A DNA stretch of 64,000 bases from Pseudooceanicola sediminis (GTDB lineage: Bacteria; Pseudomonadota; Alphaproteobacteria; Rhodobacterales; Rhodobacteraceae). The notes beneath the pieces are model-generated. The model was not told the origin of the DNA, did not search any database, and was given only the letters and a program-made list of their open reading frames with translations. How positions within the stretch are numbered: position 1 is the first letter of the stretch; the number at the start of each line of letters is the position of its first letter. This document shows positions 8,829-17,737 of the stretch, in pieces. Position numbers and translations under genes: made by a program. The stretch covers positions 1 through 64,000 of the forward strand of contig NZ_QWJJ01000013.1 in NCBI RefSeq assembly GCF_003575965.1, read 5' to 3'.

Positions 8829-9571
8829 GATTTCTTGATACCGCCGTCCAGAGAGATGATTTCGCCGGTCATGAAATCCGACCCGCTGCCAGCCATGAAC
8901 ACGGCCAGGGGGCCGATTTCGTCGGCCTGCCCGACGCGGCCCAGCGGTGTTTCGGCACTGATCGCCTGCATCACCTCCGGCACCGCCAGCAGATGCGCGT
9001 TGATGTCCGTCGCAAAGGCCCCCGGCGCGATGGCATTGACCGTCAGCCCCGGCGCCCATTCCCAGGCAAGTGTCTTGACCATCGCGTTCAGCGCGCCCTT
9101 GCTGGCCGCATAGGCGACCCAGCCTGCCGAGCCGCGAATGCCGATGTCGGACGAGGTCGCGATCAGCTTGCCCGACCCGCGGACCAGCATCCGCGCCCCG
9201 AAGGCGCGCAGGGTGGCAAAGCTGCCAAGGACGTTGGCCTCAACGATCCGGCGCATATCGGCATCGGTCGTGTCGGTCGCCGGTTTGGTCAGGCTGATCC
9301 CGGCATTGGCAAAGACCGTATCAACCGGGCCATTTGTCCATATCTTTTCGGCAAAGTCGTCGACGTCATTCGCGTCGGTGATATCAAGGGCATGTGTTTC
9401 GCAAGCCCCGCCGATTTCGGTGACTGCCGCCTTGGTCATTGCCAGCGCAGCCAGGTCGCGCCCGGTGACAATGACCGTCGCCCCTTCGGCAGCGAGGGCA
9501 ACCGCCATTGCGCGGCCCAGGCCACGGCTGGCGCCCGTCACGACAATTCGCTGTCCATTGAGAAGAGGCAT
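8825..9571 (-). CDS. Short-chain dehydrogenase/reductase (SDR)
   Basis: This 248-residue NAD(P)-dependent oxidoreductase is the first gene of the minus-strand run that ends with the molybdenum hydroxylase. It has the cofactor motif TGASRGLGRA near the N-terminus, NAG at the start of the helix 4 region, and YAASK as the catalytic Tyr-Lys pair with a Ser upstream (ATSSD). ATG 9571 is preferred over a TTG at 9589 because AAGAGA lies upstream at a sensible spacing and the conserved fold begins at MPLLNGQR. The substrate is unknown. Its place before a transporter and an alcohol dehydrogenase suggests a carbonyl/alcohol step of the same pathway. Confidence 0.88.
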   Translation of the reverse strand: MPLLNGQRIVVTGASRGLGRAMAVALAAEGATVIVTGRDLAALAMTKAAVTEIGGACETHALDITDANDVDDFAEKIWTNGPVDTVFANAGISLTKPATDTTDADMRRIVEANVLGSFATLRAFGARMLVRGSGKLIATSSDIGIRGSAGWVAYAASKGALNAMVKTLAWEWAPGLTVNAIAPGAFATDINAHLLAVPEVMQAISAETPLGRVGQADEIGPLAVFMAGSGSDFMTGEIISLDGGIKKS

Positions 9572-9748
9572 TCCGTCGATCTCTTGCAAGGGGGCATCCG
9601 TTTGCCCGATCTGGTCAGGGCGGAATTGGGATGCGGTTTAGCAAGAGCTTCCTGCAATATGTCCGTACCAGTCAAAAGTTAAATAATAATTTTGTCCATA
9701 TATATTTGCGGCCCGGTGCCTGCGCCTAATTCCGCAGCATCGGGCAGC
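9572..9748 (-). promoter_or_regulatory. Intergenic promoter region of the SDR-ABC-dehydrogenase run, with a TGGACAAAATT box at 9688-9698
   Basis: This AT-rich gap separates the TRAP permease gene from the downstream SDR gene, both on the minus strand. On the minus strand it contains TGGACAAAATT (9688-9698 on the plus coordinates) next to an AT-rich run. Very similar boxes occur upstream of the liv genes (17431-17440) and in the divergent region at 24050-24117. I infer a shared operator, probably for one of the two GntR regulators. No exact transcription start can be assigned. Confidence 0.4.
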
Positions 9749-11671
9749 TCAGGCCGCCGGCCTGCCCGCAGCCGCGCGCGCCATCGGCAGGCCGAGGCAC
9801 AGCAGGCCCGCCGCCGAAACCGCGTATTCCACACCCCAGCCCGCCGTTGTGTGCAGCGGCGCCATCATCGCGATGCCCAGCCCACCCCAGAGCACACGCA
9901 CCGGCCAGGACAGCGGGGTGCGGGCATGGCCGACCAATGCGCCGGTGACGAGGATCAGCGCGGCGGTCGCGCTGACAAAGACATAGCCGACGTCCCAGGC
10001 CGTTCCGCGCATCAGGATCGCGGGCTTGTAGATGAACAGGAAGGGCAGCAGGTAGGCGATCCAGCCAAAGCGAAAGGATTGCAGCCCCGTCTGGATCTGC
10101 GACGCCCCCGAAATCGACGCAGCCGCAAAGGCGGCCATGGCGATCGGCGGCGTGATCATCGACAACATGCCGTAGTAGAACACGAACATATGCGCGCGCA
10201 GGTCCGGCACGCCCAGTTGCACCAGCGCGGGCGCGGCCAGCGACGCCAGCAGCAGGTACACCCCCGAGGTCGGCAGGCCCAGCCCCAGCACGATGGCGAC
10301 CAGCCCGGTCAGGATCAGCAGGCCGAACAGGTTGTCCTGGCCAAAATCCATCAGGAAATAGCTGAGGGCGAAGCCGAGGCCGGTCACCGACAGCAGGCCG
10401 ATGATCATGCCCGCCGCCGCCGTGATCAGCAGGACATCGCAGGTTGTGCGCCCGGTGCGGACCACCGCCCGCAGCAGATCACGCCCCGACAGCCCCCCGA
10501 GGTTTGCGGCGTTGGCCACGAGGCCGAGCGCGGAAATGGCGAAGACGGTCCAGACGGCGGCGGTTTCGGCGCGCATCCTGAACTGAAAGATCAGCACCAG
10601 CAGGAGGACAAAGGCGACCACGGCAATCCAGCCGCGCCGCAGGATCGTCAGGACCGGCGCGCGCTCGGTGTCCTCGAGCGAGGCGATCCTGTCGCGCCGG
10701 GCGATAAAGTCGATCTGGGTGAAGATCGAGATGTAGTAGAGCGCGGCGGGCAGCAGGGCCGCGATCAGGATCTCCCGGTAGGGGATTTGCAGGATCTCGG
10801 CCATCAGGAACGCCGCCGCGCCCATGATCGGCGGCATCAGCTGACCGCCGGTCGAGGCGACCGCCTCGATCGCGCCGGCCTGCTCGGGGCGAAAGCCCGC
10901 GCGTTTCATCAGCGGTATGGTCATGACGCCGGTGGACATGACGTTCGACACGGCAGAGCCGGAGACGGAGCCCATCAGCGCCGAAGCCCCGACCGCGACC
11001 TTGGCGGCATTGCCGGGCCCGTTCCCCGCGGCCTTGAGCGCGAGCTGGGTGAAGAAGTCACCGCCCCCGACGGCGACCAGGATGCCGCCGAACAACACGA
11101 AGACCACGACGATGAACGCGGCAATCTGTAGCGCCTGCCCCCATGTCGCGGTGCTGTCGGCCCCCAGGAACTGCATGACTTCCAGAAACGGGATGGGCCG
11201 CCCGACGATGGCCTGCGGGGCGTGATCGGCAAACAGGGCATAGCCCAGAACCGCGACGAAAATGACCACCAGCGTCCAGCCAACTGCGCGGCGCAACCCC
11301 TCAAGCACGAGGCCGGTGACAAGGATACCCAGCACCGCGGTTTCGGTCGGACGGGTGTATTGCCCCTCGGCCAGCACCGGGAACCGCAGAAAGACCCAGA
11401 TCGCGACGGCGCCTGCCACCAGAGAGAGCAGGCCGTCCACCACCGCTGCCCCCCGCGACCTGTCGGAGATGCCCTTGAGATAGATCACCGACAGGGCGGC
11501 GCCCAGCATCACCCCGGCAATCTGTTCGGGATAGATCAGCAGCCCGACACGCTGGGGAAGCGACAGCACCCAGACGACGGCCAGAGCCGGCGTGGCAAAA
11601 CACAGGACGTTGGCATAGATCTCGGCACTTCGGCGGCGGACATTGTCGGGCATGGCAGGTTTCACGGTCAT
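9749..11671 (-). CDS. TRAP transporter fused permease (4TM/12TM), TAXI type
   Basis: This 640-residue integral membrane protein fuses the small (DctQ-like) and large (DctM-like) TRAP subunits, as is usual for TAXI-type TRAP systems. The N-terminal 200 residues form the small-subunit-like part. The rest contains DctM-type features such as SGSAVSNVMSTGVMT and GGQLMPPIMGAAAFLMAE. It would import an organic acid with a sodium or proton gradient together with the TAXI binding protein encoded just upstream. The start is uncertain: ATG 11671 (MTVKPAMP) is given, while GTG 11710 and ATG 11653 are alternatives with no clear ribosome-binding site. Confidence 0.9.
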   Translation of the reverse strand: MTVKPAMPDNVRRRSAEIYANVLCFATPALAVVWVLSLPQRVGLLIYPEQIAGVMLGAALSVIYLKGISDRSRGAAVVDGLLSLVAGAVAIWVFLRFPVLAEGQYTRPTETAVLGILVTGLVLEGLRRAVGWTLVVIFVAVLGYALFADHAPQAIVGRPIPFLEVMQFLGADSTATWGQALQIAAFIVVVFVLFGGILVAVGGGDFFTQLALKAAGNGPGNAAKVAVGASALMGSVSGSAVSNVMSTGVMTIPLMKRAGFRPEQAGAIEAVASTGGQLMPPIMGAAAFLMAEILQIPYREILIAALLPAALYYISIFTQIDFIARRDRIASLEDTERAPVLTILRRGWIAVVAFVLLLVLIFQFRMRAETAAVWTVFAISALGLVANAANLGGLSGRDLLRAVVRTGRTTCDVLLITAAAGMIIGLLSVTGLGFALSYFLMDFGQDNLFGLLILTGLVAIVLGLGLPTSGVYLLLASLAAPALVQLGVPDLRAHMFVFYYGMLSMITPPIAMAAFAAASISGASQIQTGLQSFRFGWIAYLLPFLFIYKPAILMRGTAWDVGYVFVSATAALILVTGALVGHARTPLSWPVRVLWGGLGIAMMAPLHTTAGWGVEYAVSAAGLLCLGLPMARAAAGRPAA

Positions 11672-11752
11672 GTTGGGGCACAAGGAGTCATCCCGGGCCC
11701 GCAGCAGCACCCACTGGCGCCAGCGCTGCGGACCCGAAACCGCAGGGCGGTG

Positions 11753-12712
11753 TCAGTCGGCGGGCCAGATGCCGACGCTCTTGTAATAGGCGACCGCGCC
11801 GGGGTGGTACTCCAGCTTTTGCGCGCTTGCCAGGCTGGTGGGGTCATAGGTCGCCCAAAGCGGCCCGTTCGCCTTCAGCTCCGCTTCGCCTTCGTACAGG
11901 GCCTTGGCCACCTTGGAGATGATCTCGTCCGAGACGTCGGCATTGGCGAACAGCATGTAGGGATAGCTGAACGTCAGGGTGCCCGACGAAATGCCGGGCA
12001 TTTCCTTTGCCCCGTCCCAGGCGGTCAGGCCGGTGCCGGGCAGGACCTTGTCCAGCGCAACCCCGTCCCCCTCCTTCATCGTCAGAAAGGTGACGCCGCC
12101 GACGGCTGCTTCGATGTCATAGGTCGCCTCCGATCCGACGGTCGCGATGGTCACATCCGTCAGCCCGTCCTTGATCGCCTGGAACATCGCGGGAAAGTTC
12201 GCCGTCGGCACCGGGGTCACATCGTCATAGCCGAGGTCGGCCGTCGCCAAGGCCGCCTTGAGGACGTAATCGCCCAGTGATCCGTCCGCGAACTTGGGAA
12301 CCTTCTTGCCTGCAAGCCCGCCGATATCGCTGATCCCGAGGGTGCTGGCCACCAGAAGGCCAACGTCAAAGGGGATCAGCGTCGCGACCATCTTGAGGTT
12401 GGGCATCGGCTGACCTTCGGACATGCCCTCGCCCAGAACGGCAAAGCTGGCCTGCGGCAGGTTGGCGATGCCCAGCTCCATGCGGCCCGCGTCGACCAGC
12501 GGCAGGTATTGCGAGGTATTGCCCATGGCCTGCGGCCGCACCAGCAGGTCCGATCCGTCAGAGATGACGGCGGCCAGCGCATTCGACAATTGCGCGGTGG
12601 CGCCGCCCTTGGTGGTGCCGATGGCAACGGTCTGGGCCAGCGCGGCACCAGAGGCGAACACCGTCAGGGCCGTGGCCATGGCGAACGTGCGGAAATTGGG
12701 TGTGATGAACAT
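11753..12712 (-). CDS. TAXI family TRAP transporter solute-binding protein
   Basis: This 319-residue periplasmic binding protein begins with a clear signal peptide (MFITPNFRTFAMATALTVFA, cleavage after GAALAQ). Family features are IGTTKGGATAQLSNALA at the mature N-terminus, QAMGNTSQYLPLVDAG, ELGIANLPQA, and the C-terminal YHPGAVAYYKSVGIWP, which is highly typical of TAXI proteins. It pairs with the fused permease 80 bases downstream. TAXI systems are generally linked to small organic acids, and in this neighbourhood a dicarboxylate or aromatic acid would be a reasonable guess. Confidence 0.93.
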   Translation of the reverse strand: MFITPNFRTFAMATALTVFASGAALAQTVAIGTTKGGATAQLSNALAAVISDGSDLLVRPQAMGNTSQYLPLVDAGRMELGIANLPQASFAVLGEGMSEGQPMPNLKMVATLIPFDVGLLVASTLGISDIGGLAGKKVPKFADGSLGDYVLKAALATADLGYDDVTPVPTANFPAMFQAIKDGLTDVTIATVGSEATYDIEAAVGGVTFLTMKEGDGVALDKVLPGTGLTAWDGAKEMPGISSGTLTFSYPYMLFANADVSDEIISKVAKALYEGEAELKANGPLWATYDPTSLASAQKLEYHPGAVAYYKSVGIWPAD

Positions 12713-12761
12713 CTTCGGTCTCCCGGATAAGGGCCGCGCCGGAGCGAGGCAGCGGCATGAA

Positions 12762-12794
12762 AGGGGCCCGCCGCGGAAGGGGACGCGGCGGGCC
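12762..12794 (-). terminator. Strong stem-loop between the liv binding-protein gene and the TAXI gene
   Basis: An 11-bp perfect inverted repeat (GGCCCGCCGCG at 12765-12775 and its complement at 12784-12794) has an 8-base loop. On the minus strand it is followed by CCTTT. It lies just after the stop codon of the liv-type binding protein. It may act as a partial terminator or as a messenger-stabilising hairpin. Confidence 0.6.
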
Positions 12795-12799
12795 GGGGA

Positions 12800-13975
12800 T
12801 CAGTCACATTTGTCGGCTGGGGCTTCGGCGAACTTGGTCCATTCGCCGCCTGTCACCTCGATCACGTAACCGGGCAGTTCGGCGTCATGGCCGACAAAGC
12901 AGATATTGTCACCGACAATCCCGTTGAACGACACGCCTTCCATGGCCGCGGCGAGCTCGGCGCGCTCCTCGTCCAGCTTGTCCTCGTCGCCCGTGACGCC
13001 GGTCTGTTCCATCAGCTGCTTGAGCAGGTAGACGCCGTCATAGGCCTGCGCATCGGTATGGTGCGCGCCCAGCTTGTGGATGCCCTTGTCCTCCAGCTGC
13101 GACAGGAATTCCGTGTTGAAGGTCGAGGCCGCGTCGGTCCGTCCCGGCCAGAACCCGGCCACGACCAGCGTGCCCTCGCCCTCGGGGCCGAACAGCTCGA
13201 CGATATTGGGGTCGGCAAAGATCTGGCTGCCGATGACCCGGCCCTCGTATCCCTGGCGGCGCAGCTCCTTGATGACCTTGGAGGCACTTTGCGGCAGGCC
13301 GGCAACGGCAACGACATCGGGGTTCTTCTTCATGATCGTCGCGACCTGCGCCGACACGTCAAAGCTCTTGAACTGAACCGGGATCGGTTCGCCCACCTCG
13401 ATACCCGCCTCCTTCATCAGGGCCGGGTACAGCTGCGTGCCCGCGCTGTTGGCGACAACCTCGTCGGAGACATAGACGATTTCGGCGGTCTCGTGCGGGA
13501 TGTCGGAGGCGGTCAGCGCGGCCAGAAGGCGGCCGAACTGCTTGCTTTCGTCCTCGGTCAGGCGCCAGCCGTATTTGCTGTCGTCCGTCAGACCGGGGGC
13601 CGAGGCCGCCGTCGGGATCATCAGCACCTTGAAGCGGTCGGCGTCGTTCAGCGCGACGCGCGCCTCGCCCGACGAGAACGGCCCGAGGATGGCGAGAACG
13701 TCATCATCCTGGATCAGCTTGCGCGCGCCGACCGAGGCCTGGCGCGGGTCAGAGCCTGAATCAAAGCGGATCAGTTCGATCGGTTTGCCGTTGACGCCAC
13801 CGGCATCGTTGATTTCCTTTACCGCGATATCAAAGGCGGTCAGCGCGCTTTCCCCGACGCTTTTCAAAAAGCCCGAGCTGGCAACGATATTGCCGATCTT
13901 GATTGTCTCTCCGGCAAAGGCGGGCAGCGCCGCCATGATCGCAACGGCCGACAACAGTGTGGTACGCAATTTCAT
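12800..13975 (-). CDS. Branched-chain amino acid-type ABC substrate-binding protein
   Basis: This 391-residue periplasmic protein belongs to the LivJ/Peripla_BP_6 family. The start at 13975 (MKLRTTLLSAVAIMAALPAF) gives a Sec signal peptide and has GGAGA 9 bases upstream. The ATG at 13987 lacks such a site. Family features are IKIGNIVASSGFLKSVGESA at the mature N-terminus and VLAILGPFSSGEARV. It is the last gene of a livH-livM-livG-livF-binding protein order. LivJ-type proteins in catabolic clusters often bind aromatic or heterocyclic acids instead of leucine, so the ligand should not be assumed. Confidence 0.9.
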   Translation of the reverse strand: MKLRTTLLSAVAIMAALPAFAGETIKIGNIVASSGFLKSVGESALTAFDIAVKEINDAGGVNGKPIELIRFDSGSDPRQASVGARKLIQDDDVLAILGPFSSGEARVALNDADRFKVLMIPTAASAPGLTDDSKYGWRLTEDESKQFGRLLAALTASDIPHETAEIVYVSDEVVANSAGTQLYPALMKEAGIEVGEPIPVQFKSFDVSAQVATIMKKNPDVVAVAGLPQSASKVIKELRRQGYEGRVIGSQIFADPNIVELFGPEGEGTLVVAGFWPGRTDAASTFNTEFLSQLEDKGIHKLGAHHTDAQAYDGVYLLKQLMEQTGVTGDEDKLDEERAELAAAMEGVSFNGIVGDNICFVGHDAELPGYVIEVTGGEWTKFAEAPADKCD

Positions 13976-14029
13976 CTTGGTCTCCATGTTGGATTTATTG
14001 TTTTTTTGCTTGGTTGGACCGGGTGCGGA

Positions 14030-14737
14030 TCAGGCCGCCCCCAGGTAGGCTTCGGCAAGGTGCGGGTTTGCCGCCAGTTCGGCGGCAGGCCCGGACAGCA
14101 TTTCGCGCCCCAGTTCCAGCACGACACCGCGTGCGGCAACCTCCAGCGCCATATGCGTGTTCTGTTCCACCAGCAGGATCGAGATCCCGTCGCGGTTCAG
14201 CTCCCGGATCAGGTCGAACAGCTTTTCCACGAACAGCGGCGACAGGCCCAGCGATGGCTCGTCCAGCATGATCAGCCGGGGGCGGGACACAAGCGCGCGC
14301 CCCAGGGCCAGCATCTGCTGTTCGCCCCCCGACAGGACGGTCGCCTTCATGTGCCGCCGTTCCGCGAGGTTGGGAAACCGGTCATAGATCGCGGCAAGGT
14401 CGCCATGCACGGCGTCGTCGCGGCGCATGTACCCCCCCATCAGCAGGTTTTCCTCGACCGTCATCGACACGAAGATCTGCCGGCCTTCGGGCACCAGCGC
14501 CATGCCACGGGCCACCCGCGCAGCCGGCGTCAGCGTGGTCATGTCCTCTCCGTCGAACAGGATCTGCCCGCCCTGCGGTTTGCGTGCGCCATGCAACGCC
14601 CGCAAGAGCGAGGTCTTGCCCGCGCCATTTGCGCCCAGGACGGTCACGATCTCGCCCTGGGCCACGCCGAAGGAAACCCCCTGAACCGCCCTTGTGCGGC
14701 CATAGGTGACCTCGAGATCCCTGACTTCAAGCAACAT
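14030..14737 (-). CDS. livF: LivF-type ABC transporter ATP-binding protein
   Basis: This 235-residue ATPase partners the LivG-type ATPase in a hydrophobic-amino-acid-type importer. It has Walker A GANGAGKTS, signature LSGGEQQ, Walker B LIMLDEPSLGL and the H-loop region VEQNTH. The ATG at 14737 (MLLEVRDLEV) starts the conserved fold and overlaps the livG end by 11 bases. A longer frame is only the livG gene in another frame. Length is normal for LivF. The symbol denotes family membership, not a demonstrated leucine substrate. Confidence 0.9.
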   Translation of the reverse strand: MLLEVRDLEVTYGRTRAVQGVSFGVAQGEIVTVLGANGAGKTSLLRALHGARKPQGGQILFDGEDMTTLTPAARVARGMALVPEGRQIFVSMTVEENLLMGGYMRRDDAVHGDLAAIYDRFPNLAERRHMKATVLSGGEQQMLALGRALVSRPRLIMLDEPSLGLSPLFVEKLFDLIRELNRDGISILLVEQNTHMALEVAARGVVLELGREMLSGPAAELAANPHLAEAYLGAA

Positions 14738-15518
14738 CGCTCGCCTCCGATTTGTCTGAATGGCGCGGGCCCAGGTAGGCCTCCAGCACCAAGGGATCGC
14801 GCTGCACCTCGGCGGTCGGACCATCGTAGATCTTGCGACCAAAGTTCAGCACGACCGCGCGCGTGCACAGCGACCGCACCAGTCCCATGTCGTGTTCGAC
14901 CACCAGCAGCGTCACCCCACTGGCCGAGATCCGGTCGAGGAAGGCCATCAGCTCCTCCGTCTCGGCCCCGTTCAGCCCGGCTGCGGGTTCGTCCAGCAGC
15001 AGCAGCCTGGGGCGCGCGGCCAGGGCGCGCACCAGCTCGATCTTCTTGCGGATGCCATAGGGCAGGGTCGACACGTCCTGCCCCGGCATGACCTCGATGC
15101 CCATCTCGGCCAGCAGCGCCTCCGCCTCGGCCCGCGCTTTCGATCGGCCAAGGAACGACAGCGGCGCCAACAGCCCACCGGGGCGATCGGCGCGCGAATG
15201 CTGCCCCAGCATGACGTTTTCCACCACGCCAAGGTGCGGCATCAGGCGGATGTTCTGAAAACTGCGCGCCATGCCGAACCCGATGCGCTGGCGGCTGGGC
15301 ACGGTGTCGATCAGCTGCCCGCCCAGGCGGACATGGCCGGCATCCTGGCGATAGACCCCGGACAGCAGGTTGAAGATCGTCGTCTTGCCCGCGCCATTGG
15401 GACCGATCAGCGCCAGCCGGCCCCCCTGTTCCAGCGTGAAACTGACGTCATCGATCACCTTCAGCCCCCCGAAGGAGATCGACAGGTTCTCGACCGACAA
15501 AAGGGGTACGGTGCTCAT
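14727..15518 (-). CDS. livG: LivG-type ABC transporter ATP-binding protein
   Basis: This 263-residue ATPase has Walker A GPNGAGKTT, a Walker B region LLLLDEPAAGL and the H-loop VEHDMGL. The LivG-typical segment GMARSFQNIRLMPHLGVVENV is present. The usual LSGGQ signature is replaced by the stretch STLPYGIRKKIELVRAL, which is normal for LivG proteins. It overlaps the livM stop by 4 bases (ATGA), so translation is coupled. It works with LivF, LivM, LivH and the binding protein encoded downstream. Confidence 0.92.
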   Translation of the reverse strand: MSTVPLLSVENLSISFGGLKVIDDVSFTLEQGGRLALIGPNGAGKTTIFNLLSGVYRQDAGHVRLGGQLIDTVPSRQRIGFGMARSFQNIRLMPHLGVVENVMLGQHSRADRPGGLLAPLSFLGRSKARAEAEALLAEMGIEVMPGQDVSTLPYGIRKKIELVRALAARPRLLLLDEPAAGLNGAETEELMAFLDRISASGVTLLVVEHDMGLVRSLCTRAVVLNFGRKIYDGPTAEVQRDPLVLEAYLGPRHSDKSEASDVA

Positions 15519-16450
15519 GCCTCGGCCTCCTTCTGGGTCGCGTTGGAGGAACGGCGGCGGAACGGATGCGACAGCCGTTCGACCAGCTGCCGCGTCACCA
15601 GCCCTTCGGAGCGGAACACCATCATCAGCACGGTCACGACACCCAGCAGCACGAAACGCCAGCTTTCGTCAGGCGGCGTCACCGCGCCCTCGACCCCGAA
15701 CACCGACATAACCGCGACCTTCATCTGCGGCAGCAGATTGCGCAGCAGTTCCGGAACCAGCGTAAAGAACGCAGCCCCCACCATCGGCCCCCACGGCGTT
15801 TGCGCCCCGCCCAGCAGCACGTACAACAGCACGTAGATCGATAGGGCGGAATTGAAGGTCTGCACTTCGACATAGGTATAGGCATGGGCGTACAATCCGC
15901 CCGACAGCCCGGCCAGCCCGGCGCCAAGGGCAAACATGGCGACACGCACCATGCGCACATCGACGCCCATCAGGTCCGAAACCACGTCGTCGTCATGCAC
16001 CGCGCGCACGACCAGCCCCAGCCGGGTCGACATGATGTAGAAACAGATCAACGCCGCCACGACGGCCCCGGCAACGGGCACGGGCCAGTCGATATAGTCG
16101 GGCACAGGCAGCCCCATCGCCCCGCCGAGCGCATCCGAGTTGATGATGATCCCCACCACCACCTCGGCAAAGGCAAATGTACCGAGCACCAGATACACAC
16201 CCTTCAGCCGCAGTATCGGAAAGGCGAAGGCAAAGCCGATCAGCCCTGTCACCAGGATCGATGCCGGGATCGTCACGTACAGCGGCATCCCCATTTCGGC
16301 CGACAGCCAGGCGGCGGAATAGGCCCCGATTGCCTGAAACCCGGCCCCGCCAAGGTTCAGCTGGCCGGTGGCGACCGCCAGGAAGATCCCGTAGGCAAAG
16401 ACGATATTGATCGCCAGGATCGTGATGATCCCGATCCAGTAACCGCTCAT
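15515..16450 (-). CDS. livM: LivM-type ABC transporter permease
   Basis: This 311-residue membrane permease has many hydrophobic segments. Family features are AVATGQLNLGGAGFQAIGAY near the N-terminus and GVDVRMVRVAMFALGAGLAGLSG, followed by the C-terminal LLGGAQTPWGPMVGAAFF. ATG 16450 is chosen because it gives a normal N-terminus (MSGYWIGIITILAIN) and overlaps the livH stop by one base. It forms the membrane channel with LivH. A longer frame upstream is the livH gene in another frame. Confidence 0.9.
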   Translation of the reverse strand: MSGYWIGIITILAINIVFAYGIFLAVATGQLNLGGAGFQAIGAYSAAWLSAEMGMPLYVTIPASILVTGLIGFAFAFPILRLKGVYLVLGTFAFAEVVVGIIINSDALGGAMGLPVPDYIDWPVPVAGAVVAALICFYIMSTRLGLVVRAVHDDDVVSDLMGVDVRMVRVAMFALGAGLAGLSGGLYAHAYTYVEVQTFNSALSIYVLLYVLLGGAQTPWGPMVGAAFFTLVPELLRNLLPQMKVAVMSVFGVEGAVTPPDESWRFVLLGVVTVLMMVFRSEGLVTRQLVERLSHPFRRRSSNATQKEAEA

Positions 16451-17367
16451 CACAATTTCCCCTTGCCGATGGCATTGTGGCCGAACAGGCCCTGTGGCCG
16501 CATCAGCAGCGTGACCAACAGCGCGCCCCAGACGGCGACCTGCACCGCATCCGCGCCGAAAAAGTGGATCGTCAGCATCTCGACCAGCCCGACGATGATG
16601 CCGCCCGCGACGGCCCCCCAGAGCGAACCGAGGCCACCGACGACCATCCCCGCGATGGCCTTGGAGCCGATGTCTTCGCCCATCTGCGGGCTGACTTCGC
16701 CGTAGTTCACCGCGAACAATGCCCCCGCAAGGCCGCACAGCAGCCCCGTCAACATGAAGACGACCGGTACGATCCTGTTCGGTTCGACCCCCAGGATCGA
16801 CGCCGCATCGGGGTTTTCCGCGATGGCGCGCAGCCCGCGCCCAATCCGGGTGGATTTCATCATCCAGACCAGCCCCAGGATCAGCAGCATGACGATGGCA
16901 AAGCTGACAAGCTGCGGAATGCGTACGAAAATACCGCCAATCTGCGCCGTCAGATCAGACGACGGGCCGGGAAAGCGCTGTGAATCCGACCCATAGAAAA
17001 TCCGGATGAGGTTTTCGAGGATCAGCAGAAACCCGAGGGACGACACCAGCGGAATGGCATGTTCGGTGGAATCGCCGTGGCGGGTGCGCATGTAGCGAAA
17101 CGTGAAACGTTCGACCAGCAGCGAACACAGGACCGAGGCCAGCCCCCCGACGGCCAGTGCCAGCGGCCAGGCCAAAGGTCCGCTCAGCCCGAATGGCAGC
17201 CCGAAATACGCCAGCCCCCAGCCCACCATCCCCGCCACCATGAACAGCGTCGGGATCGTGAAGTTGAGAAAATTCAGGATGCTTATCGTCAGCGTAAAGG
17301 CGACCGCAACTGTCACATAGACGGACCCCACCATCAGGCCGTTCACGATCTGCTGGACTAGCAACAT
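16450..17367 (-). CDS. livH: LivH-type ABC transporter permease
   Basis: This 305-residue permease is the first gene of the liv-type operon. The N-terminus (MLLVQQIVNGLMVGSVYVTV) and the segment MTIHFFGADAVQVAVWGALL near the C-terminus fit the LivH family. The loop NPDAASILGVEPNRIVPVVF matches the family's ATPase-coupling region (RAIAENPDAA). It is transcribed leftward from the large divergent region at 17368-17737. The likely partner substrate is set by the binding protein at 12800-13975. Confidence 0.9.
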   Translation of the reverse strand: MLLVQQIVNGLMVGSVYVTVAVAFTLTISILNFLNFTIPTLFMVAGMVGWGLAYFGLPFGLSGPLAWPLALAVGGLASVLCSLLVERFTFRYMRTRHGDSTEHAIPLVSSLGFLLILENLIRIFYGSDSQRFPGPSSDLTAQIGGIFVRIPQLVSFAIVMLLILGLVWMMKSTRIGRGLRAIAENPDAASILGVEPNRIVPVVFMLTGLLCGLAGALFAVNYGEVSPQMGEDIGSKAIAGMVVGGLGSLWGAVAGGIIVGLVEMLTIHFFGADAVQVAVWGALLVTLLMRPQGLFGHNAIGKGKL

Positions 17368-17737
17368 TGGGCAGCACCCAGGTTGCTGTAAGTTTCGGTA
17401 TACATATCACGCTCTCAATTTAATTTGGACTGGACAAATTTGAACATCAAAAAGCGGCATCGGTCCAGCCACTCTTCGGCGCAGGACAAAAACATTTCTG
17501 ACTCTGCCGGGTATATTTGCCCTAATATTGGGCAAAATGCGTCGAAATCAGCGTTTTGCGCAGAATTTTTGAGAGTTGCGGCCTGGATCTAAGCGTCGCC
17601 ATCTATCCTGCAACCGCGCCTCCACGGTGGATTGGCGGGCTCGACTGCATTTTCAAAGTTGATTTGTACTGACAATATGTGCACATTTGAGCCTGAAATT
17701 ACGGAACGCACATCACCTCGGAAGGAAGCGAATCGCG
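17368..17737. promoter_or_regulatory. Divergent promoter region with inverted repeats and a TGGACAAATT box
   Basis: This 370-bp AT-rich gap separates the leftward liv operon from the rightward monooxygenase operon. It contains TGGACAAATT at 17431-17440, matching boxes at two other promoters of the cluster. It also contains an inverted repeat TTTGCCC-N7-GGGCAAA at 17516-17536 and a 10-bp perfect palindrome ATGTGCACAT at 17677-17686. A purine-rich GGAAGGA at about 17720-17726 is the ribosome-binding site for the ATG at 17738. I see no gene in it. Confidence 0.5.
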
